From: JBHEPS01 sp046261635 | Lineage (GTDB): Bacteria > Acidobacteriota > Thermoanaerobaculia > Gp7-AA8 | NCBI GenBank assembly: GCA_046261635.1 | Contig: JBHEOL010000099.1 | Coordinates: 1 to 35,179, forward strand | DNA length: 35,179 bases | Direction of reading: 5' to 3' | In this document: piece after piece, positions 23,663 to 31,884 of the stretch | Layout of the letters: every line of letters begins with the position of its first letter | Numbering within the stretch: position 1 is the first letter of the stretch | Notes under the pieces: generated by a model | Told to the model about the DNA's origin: nothing | Databases searched by the model: none | The model's input: the letters and a program-made list of their open reading frames with translations, nothing else | Translations under genes and position numbers: made by a program

Positions 23663-24064
23663 ATGGAAAAACAGCCCGCAATTCTCACGCGTCGCATTCT
23701 GCTGATCGATGACGACGAGCAGATCGCGGGTTCGCTGAGGAAGTACCTCATCCGCCATGGATGCGAAACCGAGTCCGTGCGCGAACGGAAAGCGGCCGTC
23801 GAGATGCTCGCCTCGAGGAGCTTCGACCTGATCCTGCTCGACCCCTACCTGACCGGCGAGGCGGGCGACCCCGGGTCTCTTCTCGCTCTCGTCCGTGAAC
23901 GGCAGGGTGTCGCCACGATCATCCTGCTGACGGCCTACCTCTCCTCGGAGCTCGGCAGCAAAGCCCTCGAGGCCGGCGTTCGTGCGATCATCACTAAACC
24001 GAAACCCGTCCGCGAGCTCGGCGAGTTCGCCCTCGGATTCCTGGATGCCCCTGGTTTATCCTGA
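23663..24064 (+). CDS. Stand-alone receiver domain protein
   Basis: A 133-residue single-domain response regulator. It has the acidic triad D16-D18 in LLIDDDEQ, phospho-acceptor D60 in LILLDPYLTGEAG, T in ILLTAY and K in IITKPK, all in order. There is no output domain, so it may relay phosphate or act through protein contacts. Two nearby ATG codons are possible, at 23648 and 23663; neither has a clear ribosome-binding site, and the domain begins soon after the second. It follows the kinase-regulator pair in the same direction and may belong to the same pathway. Confidence 0.85.
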   Translation: MEKQPAILTRRILLIDDDEQIAGSLRKYLIRHGCETESVRERKAAVEMLASRSFDLILLDPYLTGEAGDPGSLLALVRERQGVATIILLTAYLSSELGSKALEAGVRAIITKPKPVRELGEFALGFLDAPGLS

Positions 24065-24085
24065 AAAAAAGTATCGGAGGTATTG

Positions 24086-24652
24086 ATGAAGCAGTTCAGA
24101 CTATCTCTCGTCCTCGCGACCCTGATCCTCGCACTCGCGCTCGGGGCCTGCCGTTCCAAGCCGCAGCCGGCGCCCGCGCCCGCTCCGCCCCCGCCTCCCC
24201 CCCAGACGGCGCCCGTGGTGGTCGAGCCGCCGACGGACTTCGTCCCCGAGACTCCCGCGGAAGACGCGGTCTTTTCGGCCGACATCCAGGAGCTGAACCG
24301 GGTCGCGCAGGCTCGTGGCTGGATTCGCGACGTCTTCTTCGATTTCGACTCGACCGTGCTCGGTTCGGAATCTCAGGTCGCCCTCCAGGCTTCCGCCGTG
24401 TTCCTCAACGAGCGTCCTGAGCTCGATCTGCTCATCGAGGGGCACTGCGACGAGCGCGGGACCCAGCAGTACAACCTCGCCCTCGGCGACCGCCGGGCCA
24501 ACACCGTTCGCGAGTATCTCGTGACCCTCGGGATCGCTCCCTCGCGCATCCGGACCGTCTCCTACGGCGAGGAGCGCCCCTTCTCCACCGGCTCCGGCGA
24601 ACAGGCATGGCGCCAGAATCGTCGCGGTCACCTCGTTCTGGTTCGGCGCTGA
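24086..24652 (+). CDS. pal: Peptidoglycan-associated lipoprotein Pal
   Basis: An outer-membrane lipoprotein that ties the outer membrane to peptidoglycan. The 188-residue precursor has a signal peptide with lipobox LGAC (C22), a Pro/Ala-rich linker (about 27-45) and an OmpA-like domain. The domain shows DVFFDFDS, the peptidoglycan-binding stretch GHCDERGTQQYNLALGDRRA (a Pal hallmark) and VSYGEERP. The ATG at 24086 has GGAGG 5 bases upstream. No tol genes lie nearby. A terminator follows. Confidence 0.95.
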   Translation: MKQFRLSLVLATLILALALGACRSKPQPAPAPAPPPPPPQTAPVVVEPPTDFVPETPAEDAVFSADIQELNRVAQARGWIRDVFFDFDSTVLGSESQVALQASAVFLNERPELDLLIEGHCDERGTQQYNLALGDRRANTVREYLVTLGIAPSRIRTVSYGEERPFSTGSGEQAWRQNRRGHLVLVRR

Positions 24653-24682
24653 ATCGAGACGGCTCACTCGTTTCCGCCGAGC

Positions 24683-24716
24683 ACCGGCCGGTCCCTTCGG
24701 ACCGGCCGGTATTTTT
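24683..24716 (+). terminator. Intrinsic terminator after pal
   Basis: A perfect 11-pair stem (24683-24693 with 24700-24710) around the loop CCTTCG is followed by A and then six T residues (24712-24717). Confidence 0.93.
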
Positions 24717-24800
24717 TACAACCCGCGGCGCTTGGAATCCCCGCGCTCGTTTGGCACACTCTCTCCGAGGTTTGATTTCCCGGTTGGAGGGTCCCTATCG

Positions 24801-25514
24801 ATGAGCGGCGGGTTGCGTAGTGGCTGGGCAGGCACATCGATTCTCACGGCGCTATTCGCGTTTCTCGCCGTTGGTTGCGCCACCTCGGGCCCGACTGCCG
24901 CCCGAGACGTGCGCAACGACGATCTCGCGAGCATCGCCTCCGATCTGCAGAGCGACCTTTCGCGCGTGAACGCGCGATCCCTCCCTCCCCGCGATAGCGC
25001 CGCCTCCCCCACCGCTTCAGTCGCGGCTCTTCCCACGCGGGACTCGGTGCTCTCCTCGATCGTCATTCCCGTCGCAAACCTCAAGCCTCGCGACCTCTAT
25101 GACTCCTGGGGCGCGGCGCGCGATGGGGGCAAACGCAAGCACCGTGGCATCGACATCTTCGCGCCCCGCGGAACCGAGATCCTCGCCGTCGCCGACGGGA
25201 TCGTCTCCTTCATTGGCGAACAGCCTCTGGGCGGCCGCTGCGTCTGGCTCGCCACTGAGCAGGGCCTTTCCTTCTATTACGCCCATCTCGAACGCTGGGC
25301 CCCCGGGCTCTACGAGGGAATGCCTGTCCGCCAGGGCCACGTCCTGGGCTATGTCGGCAACACCGGCAACGCGATCACCACGCCGCCTCACCTGCACTTC
25401 TCGGTCGTCGAGGGCGATGAGTCGATCAACCCATACCCGCTTCTGAAGGGTGCGGGGCAGATCCGGCCCCGTCCCGTGCTGACCGGCGGATTCCTGGCCG
25501 GCGGCTCTCAGTAG
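24801..25514 (+). CDS. M23-family (LytM) peptidoglycan hydrolase-like lipoprotein
   Basis: A 237-residue precursor with a signal peptide and lipobox AVGC (C26), so probably membrane-anchored. An unstructured Ser/Ala/Pro stretch leads to an M23 domain with H114 and D118 (HRGIDIF), H162 (YYAHLE), and H197 and H199 (PPHLHFSV), the full zinc and catalytic set. It therefore looks like an active endopeptidase on peptidoglycan cross-links rather than a degenerate factor. GGAGG lies 10 bases before the ATG at 24801. Its 3' end overlaps the convergent folK by 7 bases. Confidence 0.92.
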   Translation: MSGGLRSGWAGTSILTALFAFLAVGCATSGPTAARDVRNDDLASIASDLQSDLSRVNARSLPPRDSAASPTASVAALPTRDSVLSSIVIPVANLKPRDLYDSWGAARDGGKRKHRGIDIFAPRGTEILAVADGIVSFIGEQPLGGRCVWLATEQGLSFYYAHLERWAPGLYEGMPVRQGHVLGYVGNTGNAITTPPHLHFSVVEGDESINPYPLLKGAGQIRPRPVLTGGFLAGGSQ

Positions 25515-25990
25515 ATCCGGCCGAGGCGCCTCACCCCGGCGTAGTCGTCCGGTCTCACCGGGAGCACACGCCCCGAGGCGGGGTCGCTCCACGTCAGACC
25601 GAGCTCCGAAAAGGGGGCGAGAACGAATCCTCGCGACAGATAGCGCGGATGCGGCACCGACACCGCCTCGGTTCGGATCAGCGTGACCCCGTGCAGAATC
25701 AGATCGAGATCGATGATCCGGGCCTGATTGCGGATTCTCCGGCGTCTCCCCATGGACTCCTCGATCTCGTGAAGCCGGTCGAGCAGCACCGGAGCGGAAT
25801 CCTCCGTCCATCCCGCGGCAATCATGTTGAGAAAGGCGCCCGATCCGGCAGGAGCCTCGATGGGCTCGGTCTCCCATACGCCCGAGAGGCGGACGATCCG
25901 GACGGCCTGCCCAAGGTGCCAGAGGGCGCGCCGCAGATGAACCGCGCGGCTGCCGAGGTTCGACCCGAGGGCGATGAGGACGGACGTCAC
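25508..25990 (-). CDS. folK: 2-amino-4-hydroxy-6-hydroxymethyldihydropteridine pyrophosphokinase
   Basis: FolK transfers pyrophosphate from ATP to the pterin in folate synthesis. The 160-residue protein shows LIALGSNLG at the start, FLNMIAAGWT, the metal-binding RIIDLDLILHG and the VPHPRYLSRGFVLAPFSEL motif, all diagnostic. The GTG at 25990 overlaps the stop of the upstream TPM gene as GTGA, so it is translated by coupling. The frame is open much further upstream, but that is only the shadow of the TPM genes. Its company with TPM and LemA genes has no obvious folate logic. Confidence 0.94.
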   Translation of the reverse strand: MTSVLIALGSNLGSRAVHLRRALWHLGQAVRIVRLSGVWETEPIEAPAGSGAFLNMIAAGWTEDSAPVLLDRLHEIEESMGRRRRIRNQARIIDLDLILHGVTLIRTEAVSVPHPRYLSRGFVLAPFSELGLTWSDPASGRVLPVRPDDYAGVRRLGRIY

Positions 25991-26448
25991 GTTCGCGGCG
26001 GCTCGCCTTCTCCGATGCTGATTTCGTTGGACAGCTCGTTTTCGTCTCGCTCGCCCGCATGGGGAAAGTGATGCCTGAGCTGCTCCCCGACTTCCTCGAC
26101 CGCCTGCACGACGCCTTCCGTGAACTCTCCCTTGCGAAAGTGCTCGACCATGTGGGAGGCCACGACCTCCCAGAACTCGGGGCCAACCTTCTCGTGAATA
26201 CCGCGGTCTCCAACGACGGCGAACTGCTGCTCTTTCGAGACGAGGTAGATCAACACGCCGTTCCGGAGGGCGGTCCGGGTCATGCGGAGCCGCTCGAACG
26301 TGCGCTCGGCCAGCAAGAGCGGATCCTTCCCGTGAGACGAGGGATCGACGTGGACCCGGATCTCGCCCGAAGAAGCGCGCTCGGCACGCTCGATGGCCGC
26401 GACGACGGTGGCGCGATCGAGACTTTCCATCAGGGTCTTGTGCTTCAT
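25987..26448 (-). CDS. TPM-domain protein, cytosolic type
   Basis: A 153-residue protein with a TPM (TLP18.3/Psb32/MOLO-1) domain: AIERAERASSGEIRVHVDP, RTFERLRMTRTALRNGVLIYLVSKEQ-like segment and VVGDRGIHEKVGPEFW. It has no signal peptide or membrane helix, unlike the longer TPM protein encoded just upstream, from which it is separated by 12 bases. It ends by overlapping folK. Paired short and long TPM genes next to lemA occur in many bacteria; the molecular role is not settled. Confidence 0.85.
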   Translation of the reverse strand: MKHKTLMESLDRATVVAAIERAERASSGEIRVHVDPSSHGKDPLLLAERTFERLRMTRTALRNGVLIYLVSKEQQFAVVGDRGIHEKVGPEFWEVVASHMVEHFRKGEFTEGVVQAVEEVGEQLRHHFPHAGERDENELSNEISIGEGEPPRT

Positions 26449-26460
26449 CCCGGCTCCCTC

Positions 26461-27219
26461 CTACCAACTCCCGGTGGCGCCGCCACCGCCGAAGCCACCC
26501 CCTCCGCCGGAGAATCCACCAAAGCCCCCCCCGCCGAATCCGCCACCGAATCCTCCGCGGCCTCCACCGTAGGTCGATCCTCCCATCATGAACGGGATCA
26601 TGCACGCCGGGCCGAGACAACCCGCGCGGCTGCGGGAGATAGGCCCAAGGACGAAGATCACGAAGAACGGGATGAGGATGAACACCCAGAACGGGATACG
26701 GAGGGGCTGAGGACTGCCCGGCCGGCCCACGGGCACCGGATCCGTCCCCTCCTCGATGATCGAGATCAGGCGGTCGACGGCGGAGTTGATGCCGGCGGCA
26801 TACTGTTCGCGCTGGAACGCGGGAGCCAGTTCCTCGCGCATGACTCGCGAAGAGATCGCGTCGGTCACGGTCCCCTCGAGACCGTAACCGACCTCGATCC
26901 GCATCTTCCGGTCCCGAGGAAAGACGAACAGGATCAACCCGTTGTCGTACTTCGCCTGACCGACCTTCCATGCGTCGGCAGCCCGGATCGTGAAGTCCTC
27001 GACCGAGCCCCCTTCCAGCGAAGGGATCGTGTAGACGATGAACTGATGTCCCGTCCGCTCTTCGAATGCACGGAGCTTCGCGTTGAGAGTCGAGGCTTCA
27101 GAGCCGAGAATCCCCGCCGTATCGGTGACCCACTGATTCGGGGAAGGCGGCACCTCGAGCGCCGCGGCCAGAGCGGCCACGAAAAGGTAAGGGAGCAGAA
27201 AAGAGACGGTCTTGTTCAT
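26461..27219 (-). CDS. YgcG-type TPM-domain membrane protein
   Basis: A 252-residue protein with a signal peptide (MNKTVSFLLPYLFVAALAAA), a TPM domain (VTDTAGILGSEASTLNAKL, GLILFVFPRDRKMRIEVGYGLEG), one membrane helix around residues 175-195 (FWVFILIPFFVIFVLG) and a Gly-rich, low-complexity tail (GGGFGGGGFGG). This is the classic YgcG layout, with the TPM domain outside the cytoplasmic membrane. lemA lies 75 bases upstream. LemA and YgcG are frequent neighbours, but their shared job is not established. Confidence 0.9.
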   Translation of the reverse strand: MNKTVSFLLPYLFVAALAAALEVPPSPNQWVTDTAGILGSEASTLNAKLRAFEERTGHQFIVYTIPSLEGGSVEDFTIRAADAWKVGQAKYDNGLILFVFPRDRKMRIEVGYGLEGTVTDAISSRVMREELAPAFQREQYAAGINSAVDRLISIIEEGTDPVPVGRPGSPQPLRIPFWVFILIPFFVIFVLGPISRSRAGCLGPACMIPFMMGGSTYGGGRGGFGGGFGGGGFGGFSGGGGGFGGGGATGSW

Positions 27220-27230
27220 GAGAGCGAAAT

Positions 27231-27270
27231 GCCCGCCGACGGCCGCCCCTTCCGGGAGACCGCGGCGGGC
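27231..27270 (-). repeat. Inverted repeat between lemA and the YgcG-type gene
   Basis: GCCCGCC (27231-27237) pairs with GGCGGGC (27264-27270) across a 26-base loop. There is no T-run. It could reduce read-through or protect the upstream lemA message. Confidence 0.35.
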
Positions 27271-27294
27271 AGGTCTGGAGCCCGTTCGGTCCGG

Positions 27295-27957
27295 CTACGG
27301 CTGAACGGGCTGCGGAACAGTGGGAGGAGGCGTCGTCTGCGGCTGTCCGCCGAAGTCGAAATTCACGTCGGGCGCCTGATCGGCACCCGGCTGCGCCTCG
27401 AAGTAATTCTTGGCCACGAACCCGAGAATCCGGCCGATGAAATTGGCCGGGAAGCGCCGCAGAGCGGTGTTGTATCCCCGGGCGGACTCGTTGTAGCGCA
27501 TCCGCTCGACGGCGATCCGATTCTCGGTCCCCTCGAGTTGAGACTGCAGCTCGAGGAAGTTCTGGTTGGCGCGAAGCTCCGGGTAGCGCTCGACGACCAC
27601 GAGGAGTCTGGAGAGGGCGCTGGAGAGAGCCGACTGCGACTGCTCGAACTGCTGGAACGCCGCCGGGTTCTCGGTGATATCCGAAGGAACGGTCATCTGA
27701 CCGACCCGCGAGCGGGCTTCGATGACGTTCTCGAGGGTCGTGCGCTCGAAATCGGCAGCCCCGCGGACCGTGGCGACGAGATTCGGGATCAGGTCGGCGC
27801 GCCGCTGATAGACGTTCTCGACCTGGGCCCATTTTTCGGAGACGTCTTCTTCGAGGCCGACCAGGCGGTTGTAGACGCCGACGCCGAAGAGGGCGAAGAT
27901 CACGACGGCCGCGATGAGAAGACCGACGCACCCTAGGACGAGTCCACCTGCTTTCAT
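27295..27957 (-). CDS. lemA: LemA family protein
   Basis: A 220-residue membrane protein with one N-terminal helix (about residues 5-27) and a helical LemA domain. The domain contains YNRLVGLEEDVSEKWAQVENVYQRRADLIPNLV-like sequence (conserved NxLVxLxExVxxxWSQVxNxxQRRxDLIPNLV pattern), then VVVERYPELRANQNFLELQ and ENRIAVERMRYNE. The last 30 residues are Pro/Gln-rich. Upstream is the FYDLN-type gene, downstream two TPM genes. The family is widespread with no agreed biochemical function. Confidence 0.94.
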   Translation of the reverse strand: MKAGGLVLGCVGLLIAAVVIFALFGVGVYNRLVGLEEDVSEKWAQVENVYQRRADLIPNLVATVRGAADFERTTLENVIEARSRVGQMTVPSDITENPAAFQQFEQSQSALSSALSRLLVVVERYPELRANQNFLELQSQLEGTENRIAVERMRYNESARGYNTALRRFPANFIGRILGFVAKNYFEAQPGADQAPDVNFDFGGQPQTTPPPTVPQPVQP

Positions 27958-28005
27958 CTTTGTGCTCCTTTGGGCCGCTTCGAGCGGCGAACGCTTTATC
28001 CGAGT

Positions 28006-28293
28006 CTACTCTTCTTCCTCGTCGTCATCGTCGTCGTCCTTCGCCGGAGTGTCGGGCTCGTCGACGGCATCCTCTTCTTCGCCAGCGGCGGGCTCGTCGC
28101 TCGATTCCTCGAACACCTCCTCTTCCGGTTCGACGACGACGACGGCGCGGCGGCCACGACTGGCCGGCGCGGGATGATCCTCGTCGCGCGGATTCGCTCC
28201 GCACTTCGGACAGACGGGTTGCGGTTTGCCGAGATCGTAGTACTTGGTCTGGCAGCTGTAGCAGACGTATTTCTTACCCAGGTTGGTCGTCAT
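28006..28293 (-). CDS. FYDLN-type zinc-ribbon protein with acidic tail
   Basis: A 95-residue protein. The N-terminus is a zinc ribbon with C11/C14 and C28/C31 around KYYDLGKPQPVCPKCG, matching the FYDLN acid-domain family (TIGR02300). The second half is almost entirely Asp/Glu with a few Pro and Ser, ending in a run of acidic residues. Function is unknown. It lies 48 bases upstream of lemA and 140 bases downstream of ctpA on the same strand. A GGGGGAG is 14 bases before the ATG, a little far for a strong ribosome-binding site. Confidence 0.82.
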   Translation of the reverse strand: MTTNLGKKYVCYSCQTKYYDLGKPQPVCPKCGANPRDEDHPAPASRGRRAVVVVEPEEEVFEESSDEPAAGEEEDAVDEPDTPAKDDDDDDEEEE

Positions 28294-28433
28294 TCGTTCG
28301 AGTCATCTCCCCCTGAAAAGCGGCGAAACGTTAGCACCCGCGGAAATCCCGTGTCAACGCGCCGCGGATCCGGGCGCGGCGGCCCGTGGGCGCCGATTCC
28401 GATCCTGGCCCTCGAAGACGGGGAAAAGGCGGT

Positions 28434-30098
28434 TCATGGTCGGACAGGAAGCTCGGATGCGGCGCGGCCCTCCGGCTCGTTGACGCTCCTCTCGGCCAGC
28501 CGCCGCGAGCCGTCGCTCGCCGCGCTCGCCAGCCTGGCCGCCTCGGGAAGGGCAGCGATCGCCCGCGCGACCTGCTCGTCTCCGCGAAGCCGGAACGGAT
28601 ACGAAGCGTCGAAGCCGAACGCGGCCGCGATGATCTCCGCCTTGAGCGCTCGCTCGAGCCACTCGCGGTCCGCCGGATCGGCGATCCCCTCGCGAATCTC
28701 CTGCCTCTCGCTCGTCCCCTGCTCGTCGGCATACGCGATGAACTCCTCCACGATCGCCGGGGTGATCGTCAGATCCTCGGTCACGCCCGGGTGGCTCGCG
28801 AAATACTTCACCGCGAAGTTGAAGATCGCGCTTCGCGCCTCGAGAATCTGCAGCACGCGCGGCAGCTCCCGCGGCTCGACGATGATGTCGGGGCGGATTC
28901 CACCACCGCCATACACTTTCCTGCCGGTCTCGGTGAGAAAGACCTCGCGCCCTTCCAGATCGTTCTCGTCGAGGGGATCATCGAGCGCTTCGGCGACGTA
29001 GTAGTCGTAAACGGAGGTGTAGTCCCTCTGGATGTTGCGGCCCGCGGGGGTGTAGTACTTCGACGTGGTGAGCGCGAGTCCGGCTCCGTACTGGAGCGTG
29101 TAGACGCTCTGAACCAGCCCCTTGCCCCAGCTCGTGGTTCCGACCACCAGGCCGCGATCGTGGTCCTGAACCGCTCCGGCAATGATCTCCGAGGCCGACG
29201 CGCTGCCGTGATTCACCATCACCACGAGCGGAAGGCTCAGCTTCCGATGGACGCCGGGGGCGTGGAACTCCTGGAACGAGTCCGGCGTCCGCCCCTTCGT
29301 GTAGACGATCATCTCTCCCTTGTCGATGAAGTGATCGGCCACACCGACCGCCGCGTCGAGCAGTCCGCCCGGGTTGCTCCGCAGATCGAGCACGAGCCGC
29401 TGCATCCCCTTGGCCTCGAGCTTCTCGAGCGACTGGTTCAGCTCGCGTACGGTGGTCCGCGTGAAATCCTTGATCCGGATGTAACCCGTGTCGGGCCCGA
29501 TCATCAGAGCGTAAGAGATCGAGTTCGTCGGGATCGCCTCCCGGACGATGCTCATCGGAATCAGCTCCTCGATTCCGACTCGCTTGATCTTGATGTTGAC
29601 CTCGGATCCCTTCGGCCCTTTCAGGCGCCGGACCACCTCGTCCAGCGGGAGCTCGTCGGTCGCTTCCCCTTCCACCTCGGCGATGATGTCACCCGCACGG
29701 ATCCCGAGCCTCGAGGCCGGAGTCCCCTCGAGCGGCGTGATCACGGTCACCTGGTTGTTTCTCTTCGTCACCAGGATTCCGAGACCGTAGAAACTCCCCT
29801 TCTGCTTGTCCTGCATGTCGGAGTAGGCACGCGGGGGAAGAAACGAGGAATGCGGGTCGAGCGCCCGCAGCATCCCGTCGATCGAGGAGTAAACGAGCTC
29901 GTCTCGATTCAGTTCCTTCGGCGACCAGTACGACGCGGCTTCCAGAACGTCGGTATACTCGCGCAGACGGTCGTGAACCCCGTCGGGCTCGGAGCCGAAC
30001 AGCTTCGGCCCTGCCAGCCCGCCGATGAGCGTGGCGGCAAGGACGGCGGCGGCCAGAAACAGAACGTAACCGCGATTACGGCTTTTTTCGAGGCTCAT
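28434..30098 (-). CDS. S41-family C-terminal processing protease (CtpA-like)
   Basis: An exported serine protease that trims or degrades envelope proteins. The 554-residue protein has an N-terminal membrane helix (about 10-30), a PDZ domain (GLGILVTKRNNQVTVITPLEG to IRAGDIIAEVEG), and the S41 catalytic domain. The catalytic serine is S301 (GSASASE) and the lysine K326 (SWGKGLVQ), 25 residues apart as in E. coli Prc. A C-terminal extension of about 150 residues follows the usual end of the catalytic domain and is helical. The gene is divergent from tatA; its promoter shares that short gap. Confidence 0.94.
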   Translation of the reverse strand: MSLEKSRNRGYVLFLAAAVLAATLIGGLAGPKLFGSEPDGVHDRLREYTDVLEAASYWSPKELNRDELVYSSIDGMLRALDPHSSFLPPRAYSDMQDKQKGSFYGLGILVTKRNNQVTVITPLEGTPASRLGIRAGDIIAEVEGEATDELPLDEVVRRLKGPKGSEVNIKIKRVGIEELIPMSIVREAIPTNSISYALMIGPDTGYIRIKDFTRTTVRELNQSLEKLEAKGMQRLVLDLRSNPGGLLDAAVGVADHFIDKGEMIVYTKGRTPDSFQEFHAPGVHRKLSLPLVVMVNHGSASASEIIAGAVQDHDRGLVVGTTSWGKGLVQSVYTLQYGAGLALTTSKYYTPAGRNIQRDYTSVYDYYVAEALDDPLDENDLEGREVFLTETGRKVYGGGGIRPDIIVEPRELPRVLQILEARSAIFNFAVKYFASHPGVTEDLTITPAIVEEFIAYADEQGTSERQEIREGIADPADREWLERALKAEIIAAAFGFDASYPFRLRGDEQVARAIAALPEAARLASAASDGSRRLAERSVNEPEGRAASELPVRP

Positions 30099-30118
30099 GA
30101 GTATCCGATCAGAACGCC

Positions 30119-30124
30119 ATTATA
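30119..30124 (-). promoter_or_regulatory. -10 box for the CtpA-like gene
   Basis: On the minus strand TATAAT lies 20 bases before the ATG at 30098, giving a leader of about 14 bases. The -35 position is poorly matched. The gap is shared with the divergent tatA. Confidence 0.45.
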
Positions 30125-30190
30125 GAGTGGAGTATTCATTCCCACCCCCTTGTTGCACCGACCGGGCCATGAGCCCGCGAAAAGGACACC

Positions 30191-30523
30191 ATGTTCGGAT
30201 CTCTCGGCTTCCCTGAACTGCTTCTGATCTTCGGCGTCGCGCTCCTGATTTTCGGGCCCAAAAAGATGCCGGAGATCGGCCGGTCGGTCGGCAAGGCTCT
30301 CGGCGAGTTCCGCCGGGCCACCAATGATCTGAAATCGACCCTGGAAGAGGAAGTCCGTCTCGAGGAGCGCAAGGGGAGCCTCACGGTGGTCAACGAGCCG
30401 GTCGTCTCCCCCGACTCGGTCAGCCGCGGCGCCGTGCCCGCAGACCCCGCGGTGGAGACCGCTGCTACCGGCACATCCGAGAGTGAAGTCGCGCGGCCCA
30501 CCTCCGCACAGGCTGGCGAATGA
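30191..30523 (+). CDS. tatA: Sec-independent translocase subunit TatA/TatB
   Basis: A 110-residue Tat component with one short N-terminal membrane helix (FPELLLIFGVALLIF), the FGPKKMPEIGRSVGKALGEFRRA hinge and amphipathic helix, and a charged, flexible tail. The FG-PK hinge is typical of TatA, although the length leaves TatB possible. AAAGGA is 5 bases before the ATG. The stop overlaps the tatC start (ATGA). With tatC it would form a minimal two-gene Tat system unless more subunits lie elsewhere. Confidence 0.93.
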   Translation: MFGSLGFPELLLIFGVALLIFGPKKMPEIGRSVGKALGEFRRATNDLKSTLEEEVRLEERKGSLTVVNEPVVSPDSVSRGAVPADPAVETAATGTSESEVARPTSAQAGE

Positions 30524-31305
30524 GTGGGGCCGAGCGCGCCGCGGGCGCGGAGTGGGACGAGCAGGACGAATCCGATCTGAAGCGCATGTCGTTCCTCGAG
30601 CACCTCGAGGAGCTTCGCAAGCGCCTCATGATCTCGGCCATCGCCCTGGTCGTCGCTTTCCTCGCCTGCTGGAGCTTCGCCGAACCGATCTTCGGCATCC
30701 TCCAGAGACCGATCATCCGGTTGCTCGAACCGGGAGAGAAGCTCGCCTTCACCCGCCTGGCCGCCCCCTTCTTCCTCTACATGAAGGTGGCCTTCTTCGC
30801 CGGCATCTTCCTCGCCTCCCCCATCATTCTCTGGCAGGTCTGGCGATTCATCTCCCCTGGCCTCTACCGGCACGAGCGGCGCTATGCGGGCCCATTCATC
30901 ATCTTTTCGAGCCTCTTCTTCATCGCCGGCGGCTATTTCGGATACGCCATCGTCTTCCCGATGGCCGCCGCCTTCTTTCTCGAGATGGGAAGGCAGTTCC
31001 AGCAGGTCATCACGATCGACGACTATTTCGGCTTCGCGAGCAAGATCATCCTCGGGATGGGACTGGTCTTCGAGACTCCGATCCTGATCTTTTTTCTTTC
31101 CCGCCTCGGCATCGTGACTCCGAAATTCCTGCTCGCCAAGTTCAAGTACGCCGTCGTCATCATCTTCATCATCGCGGCCATCATTACCCCGACTCCCGAC
31201 ATCGTCACCCAGTCGGCACTCGCCATCCCGATGATCGTCCTCTATCTGCTCGGGATCGGGATCTCGATCCTGTTCGGGAAGAAGACCCCGCGAGAAGAGG
31301 CGTAA
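30520..31305 (+). CDS. tatC: Sec-independent protein translocase TatC
   Basis: TatC is the six-helix membrane receptor for twin-arginine signal peptides. The 261-residue protein begins with an acidic lead and the conserved MSFLEHLEELRKRLM segment. Six hydrophobic helices follow, with the conserved FYxKVAFF-like, PIILWQVWRFISPGL and GMGLVFETPILIFFL stretches. It overlaps tatA by 4 bases. It converges with a small lipoprotein gene 15 bases downstream; I see no terminator between them. Confidence 0.96.
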   Translation: MSGAERAAGAEWDEQDESDLKRMSFLEHLEELRKRLMISAIALVVAFLACWSFAEPIFGILQRPIIRLLEPGEKLAFTRLAAPFFLYMKVAFFAGIFLASPIILWQVWRFISPGLYRHERRYAGPFIIFSSLFFIAGGYFGYAIVFPMAAAFFLEMGRQFQQVITIDDYFGFASKIILGMGLVFETPILIFFLSRLGIVTPKFLLAKFKYAVVIIFIIAAIITPTPDIVTQSALAIPMIVLYLLGIGISILFGKKTPREEA

Positions 31306-31320
31306 GAACCTCGGCCAGAC

Positions 31321-31782
31321 TCAAGGCAGAGGATCGGGCTCGGGCGACCACGCGAGCCGCGCGATTCTCCACTCTCCGTCCTCTTTCCTGAAGCTCGCCA
31401 GGTAACGGTCGCGGATCGAGATTTCCCCCGCCGTCTGCTTCGACACGAGATATCCGAGGCGCACTCCGTGAGCCGACCCCATCTTCCGGTCGACCGCGGG
31501 ATCCTCGACCGTGTATGAGATCTCCAGCTTCTGCTCGGCGAACAGCGCCCGATAGGACGCGGCGACCGCGGGCAATCCTCGCATCGTCGCCCCATCCGGA
31601 GTGAAGACCACGGCGTCCTCGGTGAACAGCGAGACGATCAGCGGCACATTTCCCTGCTTCTCCGCCGACTCGAGCATCCGGATCACGGTGGCGAGGTCCT
31701 GCGGGTCGGGCTGCGGCCGGATCGAAGCGCAGCCGGCGGCGAGCAGGATGGTTGCAAGAAGTGCGGCGTGCGGTGTCTTCAT
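31321..31782 (-). CDS. NTF2-like (DUF4440/SnoaL-type) lipoprotein
   Basis: A 153-residue precursor with a signal peptide and lipobox AAGC (C18). The mature part looks like the NTF2-like fold of DUF4440/SnoaL proteins: an N-terminal helix with MLESAEKQGNVPLIVSLFTEDAVVFTPDG, PAVAASYRALFAEQ, and the end WRIARLAWSPEPDP. Enzymatic function cannot be assigned. The ATG at 31782 is chosen for the signal peptide; the frame is open further upstream only as a shadow of coaA. Confidence 0.78.
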   Translation of the reverse strand: MKTPHAALLATILLAAGCASIRPQPDPQDLATVIRMLESAEKQGNVPLIVSLFTEDAVVFTPDGATMRGLPAVAASYRALFAEQKLEISYTVEDPAVDRKMGSAHGVRLGYLVSKQTAGEISIRDRYLASFRKEDGEWRIARLAWSPEPDPLP

Positions 31783-31872
31783 GGCCGAATCATAGCCGGA
31801 TCCTGCCGCGGAGCAGCGACAGGCCCGCGAGCACCCGCCACCCGGATTGATGGAATTCGCCCCCGGCTGCAC

Positions 31873-31878
31873 TACACT
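31873..31878 (+). promoter_or_regulatory. -10 box placing the transcript start at the coaA GTG
   Basis: TACACT ends 6 bases before the GTG at 31885, as at tilS. A possible -35, TTGATG (31847-31852), is 20 bases upstream, longer than usual. The mRNA would be leaderless. Confidence 0.5.
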
Positions 31879-31884
31879 CCCGTC

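Noticed and set aside
25991..26971. Extension of the folK frame to 26971
   Set aside because: It overlaps two well-supported TPM genes in another frame, and FolK starts normally at the GTG at 25990.
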